A stretch of 64,000 nt of DNA from Tetranychus cinnabarinus. Lineage: Eukaryota; Arthropoda; Arachnida; Trombidiformes; Tetranychidae. The first letter of the stretch is position 1. Each line of letters begins with the position of its first letter. The notes beneath the pieces were generated by a model, which saw only the letters and a list, made by a program, of their open reading frames with translations, was not told where the DNA came from and made no database searches. Positions 26,401-36,251 of this stretch are shown here, piece by piece. A program made the position numbers and the translations under genes. The stretch is taken from assembly GCA_022266195.1 (NCBI GenBank), contig WHVY01000002.1, positions 9,315,001 through 9,379,000 of the forward strand, written 5' to 3'.

Positions 26401-27090
26401 CCCGATCATGATGAGATTTAAACTGTTATTGATGTTAATCTTAATAAAAAAAGAGATAAAAAAAGATATTTGTTAATGGTTGACAAATTCATCCGTAAAT
26501 GTATCGTTATTATATCAATACTGACCGTTAAATGTTTGGACACTTTTTCCTTGTTTGGGTTCCATCCGCACATTGATTATTTATTCTACTTGTTTGTTTG
26601 TATTAACATTTTTACCCAACTTTAATTTGATCATTTAGATTACGGTGGGAAAATAAATAAAATTAGAGGCTAATTAAAGGTCAATCGGTTTAGGCCTTTT
26701 CCTAATGAATCTTCTGGATTATCTTAAGTATCGATAATGGATTAGATATGATCCATTGAAAGTCAAAGGCTGAGACTTTCAGTTTGTAATTAACATTTTC
26801 TCCCTCAAATGTAACAAAATTTAGCTTCTCAATTTCAACTAATGAATAATTGTCTATTATCTTATCATTTTCCCTTGGGAAATCAAAATTTCTGATTGTT
26901 AAGATGAAAGCTGAATCTAAATTGGATAATTGTTCATTGAATCATCAAAGAGCTAAAATTCAATGATGATTGCAGTGATGTAAACGATGTTCCGAAAATT
27001 GTCTAACTTTGAGTTACTGGCTCAAAGCTATAGAAACAACACATTGCCTATCACTCCGTTACATGTGATACATATGTGTAAATCGATGTT
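23462..27090. other. Intergenic region, no gene seen
   Basis: About 3.6 kb between the frizzled/LDLa gene and the MULE. The first 500 bp are purine-rich on plus and include a short GA microsatellite at about 23920-23939. The rest is AT-rich without a convincing coding frame or RNA gene. The only longer frame (around 25891-26094) has no recognisable domain and no splice partners. Confidence 0.5.
23920..23939. repeat. (GA)n microsatellite
   Basis: About ten uninterrupted AG units lie about 460 bp upstream of the frizzled/LDLa start codon. GA repeats can bind GAGA-type factors, but the tract is too short to claim a function. Confidence 0.6.
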
Positions 27091-27098
27091 GACCTAGT
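27091..27098. repeat. Left target-site duplication of the MULE
   Basis: GACCTAGT directly precedes the element and is repeated exactly at 30211-30218 directly after it. An 8-bp duplication is within the 8-11 bp range known for Mutator-like elements. Confidence 0.8.
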
Positions 27099-27158
27099 GG
27101 TTGTACTCTAAATAAGCAACTTAAAAATAAGCTACTCAAAAATTAGCAACACAGGTTA
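27099..27158 (+). repeat. Left terminal repeat of the MULE with 15-bp units
   Basis: After GGTTGTACTCTAAAT come the units AAGCAACTTAAAAAT (27114-27128) and AAGCTACTCAAAAAT (27129-27143), then a diverged TAGCAACACAGG. These are the reverse complement of the units at the right end. Such subterminal repeats usually bind the transposase. Confidence 0.75.
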
Positions 27159-27283
27159 AGGCAAATATGAAAATAGCCAATGGCACAAGTTAAGCTGGTT
27201 AGATCTAAACAATAAAACTGAAATTCTCATTTTAATCCACTCGAAATATGAACAATAACCAAGTCACTAGTTAATAATAGTTT

Positions 27284-27293
27284 TGCCATCTAT
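27284..27293 (-). promoter_or_regulatory. ATAGATGGCA motif at the transposase start
   Basis: An exact minus-strand copy ends only 4 bp before the transposase ATG at 27298. The transposon therefore carries the same motif that lies in front of host genes, as if it used a host-type promoter element. Confidence 0.35.
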
Positions 27294-27297
27294 CAAT

Positions 27298-28698
27298 ATG
27301 AACCAAAACTCGTCTTGTGAATATAGTTTCATTAAATCTAATAAAGGGGCGAATTTATTGTGTCATCATTCGTACCTATTTCGGAAAAAAAATACTCGTG
27401 GTGATACGAGCTACTGGTATTGCTTGGTAAATTCATGTTCTTCTCGTGGCAAATTAAATGGTCAAGTATTTACTCTAACTGCTGATCATAACCACGACGA
27501 TAATCCTGCTGAATTGATAACAAGAGAGCAAAGAAATTTGATCAAGAATGTCATAAAGAATGACCCGGTTATCACTGGTAATGAAGCGTACAATAAAGCT
27601 ACCAACATGATAACAAATAATGATGCTGATGAGCTTGGTATAGCTTTGAAACCATTTCGTCTTCTTCAATCTACAATTAGTTACAATAAACTAAAACAAT
27701 TGCCACCTTTACCATCTTCTCGAGATTCAATTCAGATTCCTGATCGATTCAAAAAATTGGATAATGGCGAGGATTTTTTGATTGCAGATGATGGATCTGA
27801 TGAGAAAATTTTACTATTTGGAACTAGAAATTTCATTGAATATTTGTGCAAGGCAAAACATGTCTATATGGATGGTACATTTAAAACATCACCAACACTC
27901 TTTCTTCAACTCTACACTTTACATGTAATGGTTAATGATGTTATGGTTCCCGTTATCTATGGTCTTCTTCCTAATAAGCAACGAGAAACATATATGCGTT
28001 TTTTTAGATTGATTCAAGATGAAGCGATGAAATACGGATTGATTTTCTGTCCTGATGTTTTCCTAATCGATTTCGAACAAGCTGTGATTTCATCTATTAA
28101 TGTAATATTCCCAAGTGCTGAGGTTAAAGGTTGTGCATTTCATTTCAGTCAATGTGTTTGGAGATCAGTTCAAAAAAATGGACTGATTAGAGCTTACAAC
28201 AATAAAGAAGATCAATCAGTGAAAAAAACAGTGAAAAGACTCAATGGACTAGTTTTGGTCAATCCCAATGACTTATTTGAACTATTTGAATATATTGTTC
28301 AACAAGCTCCTGATACAAGCGAGATGGATCAGCTACTCAACTACTTTTATGATAATTTTATCAAAGATGGTGCTCGATTTGATTGGAAAATTTGGAATCA
28401 TTGGAATACAATTGGACCAAGGACAACGAACCATGTCGAAGGCTGGCACTACTCATTTAATTTTGATTGTAAAATAAACCATCCAAACCTGTGGATATTC
28501 ATCATTAAAATTATGAAGCAACAATCAATATATCAAAATCGAGTTCTGTTGAGTAATTCTGGTGCTCAGATAACAAAAACTAAACGAGTTAACCTGGAAA
28601 GACAAGTGCGACTTAATAACCTAAGAGATCGATATGTGGAAGCTGCAATTTCACCAATTGAATACCTCGAAAAGATCAAATACATCAAATTCAAATAG
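27298..28698 (+). CDS. MULE transposase with FLYWCH zinc finger
   Basis: A single uninterrupted frame of 466 residues from ATG 27298; the frame is open a little further upstream but has no earlier ATG. Residues ~9-68 form a FLYWCH-type zinc finger (FIKSNKGANLLCHHSYLFRK, SYWYCLVNSC, then the DHNHDD histidines), a DNA-binding module common in animal MULEs. The RNase H-like core follows. The first acidic residue is Asp192 in VYMDGTFKTSP, the second Asp258 in FLIDFEQA, the C/H pair lies in GCAFHFSQCVW (Cys279, His282), and the catalytic Glu381 is in TTNHVEGWHY. No stop or frameshift interrupts it, so a functional enzyme is plausible. The predicted role is cut-and-paste transposition of the surrounding element in the nucleus. 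Confidence 0.9.
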   Translation: MNQNSSCEYSFIKSNKGANLLCHHSYLFRKKNTRGDTSYWYCLVNSCSSRGKLNGQVFTLTADHNHDDNPAELITREQRNLIKNVIKNDPVITGNEAYNKATNMITNNDADELGIALKPFRLLQSTISYNKLKQLPPLPSSRDSIQIPDRFKKLDNGEDFLIADDGSDEKILLFGTRNFIEYLCKAKHVYMDGTFKTSPTLFLQLYTLHVMVNDVMVPVIYGLLPNKQRETYMRFFRLIQDEAMKYGLIFCPDVFLIDFEQAVISSINVIFPSAEVKGCAFHFSQCVWRSVQKNGLIRAYNNKEDQSVKKTVKRLNGLVLVNPNDLFELFEYIVQQAPDTSEMDQLLNYFYDNFIKDGARFDWKIWNHWNTIGPRTTNHVEGWHYSFNFDCKINHPNLWIFIIKIMKQQSIYQNRVLLSNSGAQITKTKRVNLERQVRLNNLRDRYVEAAISPIEYLEKIKYIKFK

Positions 28699-28909
28699 TC
28701 ATCAAAATTACTGCCTACAAAAACGTTCAATCTTCAATGTGTAAATGAGAAAAACAAAAGGTCAAAATAAAATCTGATTCTAAAACACAAAATGTAATCC
28801 AATTGTGAACTTCGAAAGCTATTTCATCAAAAACCTCGATCAGAAAAACCTAATCAATCAAAAAACCAATTGAAATCGAAATGATAGCGATTGATAATGT
28901 AAATCATCG

Positions 28910-29976
28910 TCAGAATAAGAAATCAAAAATTTGCACAATTGTTTTGGACAATTGGGTATAATAGGTTTTACCAGTAACTTTGAAGTCAAGCCATCGAAAT
29001 GTCTTTCTGGTCCCGTCGATTCGGATACCTTTTCTTCCAGTATCAAATAAAATATCTGAAATGTGTTCTCTATGTACAAATTCAAGAGACATCAGTCTTG
29101 AGTAAAATCACCAATCAGCAAACAAAATAATTCATCATCGTACACATTTATCAGCAATTTTGAATCATCTATTCGATGAATAGAAATTCGGAAGGTTTGT
29201 TTAGTTCGATTGCATCGACAATCACCCTTGGAGGAGATAATTGAATCAAAATCTCTGAGAGTCTTTATTAATTCATTATCCTTAACCTTTGATAACTCAA
29301 CAGAGTCCATGAAAAACCAACGCACACAATTCAATAGTTGAGGAAGTAATCCTTTTCTAGAATCTGCATTCTTATTCACTCATTTCATGATTGATTCAAA
29401 AACTTGATATTCAGAATAAACCATTAAATCTAATTTGAGAATATGTTCAATTGTTGCAACTGGATAATCCAAGAAAACATCAAATAATCAGTTGCTTCGT
29501 AAAGAGCAATTACATCCTCCATTTGCACTAAGAACGATCCAGTATGAATCCAATTGAGGATAGAATCGAAGACATGTTCATCAAAATCCAGTTCTACTTT
29601 GTTTTCCTTTGATTCCAACAAATCACCACAAAACAATTGGAAGATGTTCAATGGTAAAATTATTGTGGAAATAATCCATGCATGGTTCAAACAAACGCTC
29701 ATCGATCATCAAATAATCAGTTGCTTCGTAAAGAGCAATTACATCCTCCATTTGCACTAAGAACGAACCAGTATGAATCCAATTGAGGATAGAATTGAAG
29801 ACATGTTCATCAAAATCCAGTCCTACTTTGTTTTCCTTTGATTCCAACAAATCACCACAAAACATTTTCTCAAAGTAAGGCACAGATGAACAAATGAACT
29901 TTTTGGAGACATAATATTCATTTTTCCTCACAACAATTTTCAATTGAACATCGCAATCTTGATTCTCTTCATCCAT
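28910..29976 (-). pseudogene. BTB/BACK-domain gene carried in the MULE, broken
   Basis: Starting at ATG 29976-29974, a clear BTB domain reads on minus (DVQLKIVVRKNEYYVSKKFI, then FDEHVFNSILNWIHTGSF). The frame leaves the family pattern where a second copy of the BTB core begins (duplication at 29478-29634 and 29707-29863). Downstream a BACK-like region continues (YSEYQVFESIMK, then SRKGLLPQLLNCVRWF). It is interrupted by TGA at 29380-29382, at a place where this family normally has Trp, and by a one-base shift near 29095. Intact relatives act as Cullin-3 substrate adaptors or BTB regulators. At least three lesions make this copy non-functional as a whole, though the first ~95 residues could still be expressed. 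It runs opposite to the transposase, which suggests host-gene capture by the element. Confidence 0.8.
29478..29863. repeat. Internal direct duplication in the BTB gene (two 157-bp copies, 229-bp offset)
   Basis: 29478-29634 and 29707-29863 match at all but three of 157 positions. The 72 bp between them are single-copy and encode the normal continuation of the BTB protein (IDERLFEPCMDYF). The downstream copy in gene order puts a second BTB core segment, out of frame, where the linker to BACK should be. The near-identity points to a recent event. Confidence 0.85.
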
Positions 29977-30113
29977 GTTAGTTAAGAGGTAAGAGTAAGG
30001 TTGAGCAGTTTAAAGTAAAATCAAAAAATGTATTTTCCTTTGAAGGATTTTTTAGTTTGTAAAATGTAATTTAATGTAAAATCCTTTAATTTTGCATTTG
30101 GGTGCTTTCATAT

Positions 30114-30210
30114 TGTTGCTGTTTTTTGAGTTGCTATTTTTTGAGTTGCTATATTTTGAGTTGCTAAGTTTTGAGTAGCTTTTTTAAATTTGCCCTTTTA
30201 GGTTAAGACC
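30114..30210 (-). repeat. Right terminal repeat of the MULE with five 15-bp units
   Basis: Units in exact 15-bp register: 30114-30128 GTTGCTGTTTTTTGA, 30129-30143 GTTGCTATTTTTTGA, 30144-30158 GTTGCTATATTTTGA, 30159-30173 GTTGCTAAGTTTTGA and 30174-30188 (diverged). A 22-bp end to 30210 resembles the left terminus in inverted orientation. Confidence 0.8.
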
Positions 30211-30218
30211 GACCTAGT
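30211..30218. repeat. Right target-site duplication of the MULE
   Basis: GACCTAGT, identical to 27091-27098. The ninth base differs (G left, T right), so the duplication is eight bases long. Confidence 0.8.
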
Positions 30219-30965
30219 TTTGCATGGTGTCGGTTCGAGTTCACCATTGAAGTTCATCTGCTTATTTAAAATGACTCATTCCTGTGGTTGGTTCATCCGA
30301 ATAATGGATAATATTGTCATCCAGTCTCTCTAATTTTTACCTTCACCTTCAATCGTAAAGTGGTGATTCTTATAAAACAGTGATACAACCATTTGATGGG
30401 GACAAAAGCATCAGCTGTTAAATCGGAACACTAATACAAATATTAAAGTTGAAAGTGATGGATTAAGGTAAGTGATTTGCTATATAACAAAGGATATTTT
30501 GCTAAGGATTGTGTAATTAAAAGATTAATTATCATTAATAGGTAGACTGAATTGGACATATCAAAGGATACTCAATCATAATCATAATAATGATCATCAA
30601 CAACATCTTTGATCATCGACAAAATTGTTAGGTTGAGCCCGGAAGTATGATGATCGTGATGATGAATGGCCGTTTTGGATGTTCACTGTTTATTGTAACT
30701 TGAGACTTCATTTTAATCATCATCATGGTGATCATGTTATTCTCACTGTCAAAATGAATGTGTATCAAATGGAAGCGTTGAGAATGGATGATGTTGACGT
30801 TGATAATGATAATGATGCTCATAATCAAGAACAAAAATTAAACATTGTGTTAACTAAAATAACCTTAAGGTTGTCTTAAATACATATTTTTATTCTCCTT
30901 TTGATTCAACATTCTTCTCAATCACTTTTTCTTCAAATTGAACCTAATAATGCACGGAAATTAAG

Positions 30966-31001
30966 CATCATCATCATCATCATCATCATAATCATCATCA
31001 T
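30966..31001. repeat. (CAT)n microsatellite
   Basis: Eight or so CAT units, with one interruption (ATAATCAT), form a simple trinucleotide repeat. Similar shorter runs occur at 52074-52093 and 59041-59056, so CAT words are common in this genome. Confidence 0.7.
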
Positions 31002-34000
31002 AGTTATCACAATTTACAGCAACATTTTGATAATTATGATACTTGTTGATCGATTTCCTTACGGCAATCAACTTGAAAAGTTGATCATCAATATCACGCC
31101 ATAGTAAGTAATACAATATCAAAAAACTGCACCCATAATTGATATCTTTTTATTAACCCTTCAAGGGTTGACATAAGCTTGTTTAATTTATAAATTGTTA
31201 TTATGCTTAATGACAATCAATATTATCCAATAAATGTTAACATTGAGACAAGAAATACAATTCATTATTTACCTTTTTTTATACTCAACCCTACAACATA
31301 TGTTAACTTTATTTTAAATACACCTCAAAGTGATAGTCTTTGATCAATTGGGCGATCCAATTAGCATTATTATCATCATCATTATTAATGACACGCATTT
31401 GTTGAGCTATTTATTATGATACAAAGTCACCTTAATTGTTATTATCAATTGATTATTTTTCATCATAACCAAATAATAAACGTTATAAACAAAAAACAAG
31501 CAACAACAAAATGAATAATTGAACCTTCAATATATTATTATATTAACCCAAACTCAGGCCATGCGTTGGCTCAAATGGAGAGCTTGTTAATTGATTAATA
31601 AATTGCTAAGGTTGAAAATTAGCAAATTGTGTCTCACTGTTTACCTTATTTTTCATCTTAATAAGATGATTATAAAACTGATTAACATATGATACTTTAA
31701 ATAAGTACTATAAGCACCTGAAAAAATGCGTTAACCTGAAACAAGACATTTGTAAAGCAAACAAAAAGGTCAACACAATTGTAATTTCTAATTGTAAAAA
31801 TATAAAACATCTTTGATTTCTGGTAATCAAACAATCAAAAGCTGTTAAATCACAGTTACTTGATATGCTTTAATAATGACCATAACATATTGAGGTGACA
31901 TTGAAAGGCTTAAGGTTAATTTTTGTGAATATTTCAACGGACGATTTTCCCTATTCATTTGCAGATAATTTGAATAAATTACTAATACTGTGATGTTGAT
32001 AATCAGGTGAATGTGAACCCAAATCGTGAAGGTATTCTTGAAATTGGTTGAACAAGTGTTATGAAGGAGGATTTCAATATATTGAGACAATCAGTATAAT
32101 CATTGAAAACGTGTTTAAATATTTAAATCTAGACAATTTGTTCCAATTATCGAGTGCAATATTTTTTAAGGTTAAACAATGTTAATCTTTACCGATTATA
32201 TCTAGTTAAGGAATGATTGTTGACCAAATTCCGTGCAGATTATCAAGTTAATTTTAAAACAGTGACCATCATTATCATCATCAGCTAACTAAGGTAATCT
32301 TCACTGAATATTATTGTATCAACAATTGTTTTAACCCTATCATTACATTTCTTGTTCTCTTAACCAACCCAGAAACTAAATTTGAAGAAAAAATAAAACG
32401 ATGTCTCAATTTACAGTGAAGATGATGATCAGGATGATCATGAAAAAGATGAGAAATAGCAAAGTAAGAGAAGTAAGAAGCGATATATTATTTTATGGAT
32501 AACCCGTTAGTTTGAAGACCATGTTGATGATGATGATGAGCTGGAGAAAGAAGGAAGAAAGACACTCCTTAATTAAATTGAGGCATGACTTGAATTTCAA
32601 AGTGAAGACAATTAACTTGATTGTGATAGTAATAAGTGGTAATCGTTGTAATAATGATGATAATAATGCCTAGTACTGTTTGCCTTGGTTACTATGAGTA
32701 GTTAACATTTGTTGTGTTAAAACTGGTAGCTGTTTGGATTGTTAAAAATGTTAACTGTTGTAAACCAATTGTTGTACCCAAATATGCAGCTAATTGTCAT
32801 TAGTAAAATATATTAATATTAATACAATGATTCAAATGTACCAACGGAAAACGGTTGTTTAAAAGGTGATTTAAATCAAATTAAGAGAATCACATTTACA
32901 ATGTAAAGCAAACAACAAAGGAAACAGCAAAACATTAACGGGTTACATTCCCAAGCTTTGCGCTTGTTTTCAGCTTTGAAAAATGATTATTTAAATTAAA
33001 TTATCATTTTCTATCAGCATTTTAATATCATTATTATTGTAATCAGTTATTATAACAATTATGTGACTGAATATAATTCAACTGATTAGAGTAGGGACTG
33101 ATCATTGATGAATGATTACTCTTGGTAAGGATAAAGGAATGATTGTTTTGACCACCCAACAACAATGGTAACACTGATTGAATTTTAAAACAAGTGTTAA
33201 CCTTAATTTAGGTTAATATAATTTAAAATCAATAATGATTATTATAATAATAATGGATTGGTTAGGTTTAAAATTTATGGCTCAATGTTGAACTGAAATC
33301 TGGTTTAAAAGTGAATACCAGATTTTTCAATGTTGGACTTTTTATGGTAAAATTTAAAGTTAATCACAAATATTGATGATTATTATTCAAGTTGCATTGT
33401 CATTAATAGATGTAGTTTGCCTGGCGGTTAATTTAAGTTCAAATTGATCGGGAATGGTAATAAATGATTAATAAAATTGTAACCTCATCTGTTCATTTGA
33501 TCACTTTTCACTCTATTTGATTGTTATTATCGTTATTAACATTGATGGGCTAACGGCTTAACTGTAGGGTGTGTGTTAATAGGATTTATAATGTTAATGA
33601 TAATAATTGGTATACAAATTGGTTGGACAATGCTAATAATTTAACCTAATAAGATGACTATTTAATTGTGAGATTGAAAGATTTGCTCCTCACAATAGTC
33701 GATACTGGTTTCAATGAATGAATCTTGACTTTTGGTGCTTCTAATGGTTCAACGTTTTTCCCCTTTCAGCTGAAATGGTTTCAGTTTTCACATAATCAGA
33801 AGAGGCCAATCAATATTCATGGTAAAAGCAACTGTAAGAATAAAAAGAAACAAAAGTAAATTAAATGGTTTCAATAATTTTAATCGTCATTAACATCATC
33901 AACAGAGTGGCAAGAGTAAAAGCATTCACACTCGGTGTAAGAAACAAAAATAATAAAACAAAAAAAACAACATTAGCTTAGCGGTCAATGTTGATAATTA

Positions 34001-35895
34001 TCAGGCAAAAGCAAGCAAAGAGGGATAAAAATGAAACATGTAGGATGGGTTAGCAAGAAATCTGTTAATTAGATGAGGTTGAAATTGAATTTTGCTTGAA
34101 GGCCTGAAACCTCAAGCCTAATCTTTTCAATTTTCATGTTTTCGTCAGAGACACTTTTTGTTTTGTCCTAAAAACTTAGATTACAGTTGATCAGATTCCT
34201 AAACATATTGACCAAATTATCTGAATCAGGTTAATTGATGGTTAAGCTTACAATAGTAGTCCAAGATGATGAATAAAACAACAATTAGAGAAAAATTTGA
34301 TTAATTTTGTTTGGAGACGAAAAATGGGGAAAAAGTAAATTGAACCAAATTTTTGGCAGCCTCGAGATTTAACAGCAACTTCATTTAATGTTGATTTTGC
34401 AGATCATATTTGCTATTAATTAATAGTTTGTCAGGTTAACTTGATTGAATAATTCATTAGAATAAAGATAATTTAATATTAAATCTGTTGGTAAATTCAT
34501 TTGATAGCAATTTAATTGAATCATCAATGGGTCTGTTGAATGGTTTCAACTTTTAGTTCAAATGAAGCAAAGTTTCAGTTTGAATTACATTGATTGTATT
34601 CAAATTGTTAGATGACTCGTAGACACTTGATAGGCTCATGGTTGATATGGAAATGAGTTGATCTGGAATATTTCCTGTGTTGAATGGATTTCTGAAGAAA
34701 TTAAGATAAAAGGAAAATTATTGTTAACTATTTTGAGTTGGCAATCTGCTTAACATAATAGATGAGTTTATATTATTGTAATAGTTAAAGGTAAGCAGAG
34801 TTTTTGATCCTCACTTGAAAAGTTGTAGGTAAAACAAGGAAACCTCAGGTAACTTGAATAAACATTGGCTTCTATTTAGCATTTAAATTGATTAGATATT
34901 GTTGTGTTTTGTTGATGAATATGAATAAACATTTGGTCAGTGTTTGGTTGAAGCAACATTGTTAAGCTGTGTTATGGCCCATGTTAATGATTAACCACTT
35001 AAGTTGAATCTTTTAATATAATCTTCCACCTTCCATTCTTGATCCATTGTCTTGATGAAACTGGCAATGTTAATTAGTTAGAAATGAAGAGCGGAAAAAA
35101 GGAGGAAATCTAGAAGAAAAAAGGTAGAAAATAGAAAAGAAAATAATATTTAAGAGGAAAAAAAGGAATCAAAAAGATGGGCCTGGCTTTGCCCTGAAAA
35201 ACTGAATGTCTATCTGGATGGATTGAGTTGATTTGAAATTCATTAAAGCAGTTGTGTGGCTGGTACTGTTCACAGAGTCGGTGGATTCACAAGTTGGCCT
35301 GCAATTACAATCCAACAATCGGATATCCAAGTCCAGTCTTTCCATGTAAAAGTAATTTGGTCACTAAAAAGAATAATAATTTTGCTAATTTTTGTAATAA
35401 TAATGAAAATAATAATGATAATAGGTAGAGTGTGGGGGCTAAAGGTCATACCTTTGAAAATGAGTCTCGGTAATGATTACAAGACAGCTTAGATGTGTAA
35501 GGATTAATAGACTGTATGTTATGAGTTGAGGCCAACGGTATAAGTGGCCTATCGGTAGATTACTAAAACTTGTAAATAACAGCTCCTTTTTTGCAATTAA
35601 CTGAACTCCTTATAGCTGGCAGCGCGTTTACATTAACAATGACGCTTGTATGTTCAAAAAAGCTGTTGATTGTTTTAAGGCAATTGCTATTGTTTTATAT
35701 TGTGTATTATCATGTAAATGTTGCTTTTGTTGAGATTATTGCTGTTTAATTTAGCCATTTCAAGATGATCCTTGTGTTGGCTATAAGTCCAGGTTAAGAT
35801 TATCTAATTGTTTAACACATTTATGTCTCTTTTTTACATTTTTTACATCCGGATTCATTATGAAAGGTAAGTTTTCTTACCTTTTTTCGGTGCAT

Positions 35896-36251
35896 TACAG
35901 GGGCTTGTATAAACAGCAAAATGATGACAAACTGTCTTGAATTTTTGTGTTCACCACTCCAGCCGCTCCTTGTTTAATTTGAGTTGGTCAACATGTACAA
36001 GAAAAAGCTGAATTCAGAAATAAAAAGAGAAGAAGAGAAAGAGATTTAGAGAGAGAGTTTGATTATATCTCATAGCAATTATACCTTAAGGGTTTTAATG
36101 ATCAGCACAATTTTGTTAAATAAATCAACGGAGAATTGGTTAGAGAGTAAACTATCTTGGATGCTAAAGGAGAGTTTAAAACATCTAAATACTAAATATC
36201 CTTTCAATGCCAGGTATTAATTCTTGTAAATGATTTAACAAGCGCAATTAC
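35896..36251 (+). repeat. Inverted repeat pair B, left arm
   Basis: Matches the reverse complement of 39209-39624. The best block is GATTATATCTCATAGCAATT with the following ATACCTTAAGGGTTTTAATG and GATCAGCACAATTTTG (36060-36118). The outer part (AGCAAAATGATGACAAACTG) and the inner part (TCTAAATACTAAATAT, ACAAGCGCAATTAC) also match. No coding frame is shared. Confidence 0.75.

Larger units (their letters stand above)
27099..30210. mobile_element. Complete Mutator-like (MULE) DNA transposon, 3,112 bp
   Basis: The element is bounded by an exact 8-bp duplication (GACCTAGT) and by related inverted ends: the left end begins GGTTGTACTCTAAA and the right end read inwards begins GGTCTTAACCTAAA. Just inside are repeat units of 15 bp in inverted orientation, three on the left and five on the right. 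The left half holds an intact FLYWCH-MULE transposase on plus (27298-28698). The right half holds a damaged BTB/BACK gene on minus (28910-29976). The intact transposase and the exact flanking duplication suggest a fairly recent insertion that could still be autonomous; that part is inference. Confidence 0.85.

Noticed and set aside
27283..27297. Upstream extension of the transposase to TTG at 27283
   Set aside because: Only a TTG codon is present there; the first ATG in frame is at 27298 with A at -3.
30219..30250. GGTTCGAGTTC just right of the MULE, resembling a tRNA B box
   Set aside because: No 5-bp T-stem pairs around it and no acceptor, D or anticodon arms are found, even after mentally removing the transposon. 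A decayed tRNA-derived SINE is possible but unsupported.
30628..31104. Overlapping frames with Ile/His runs on both strands
   Set aside because: They are translations of CAT/ATG microsatellite sequence.
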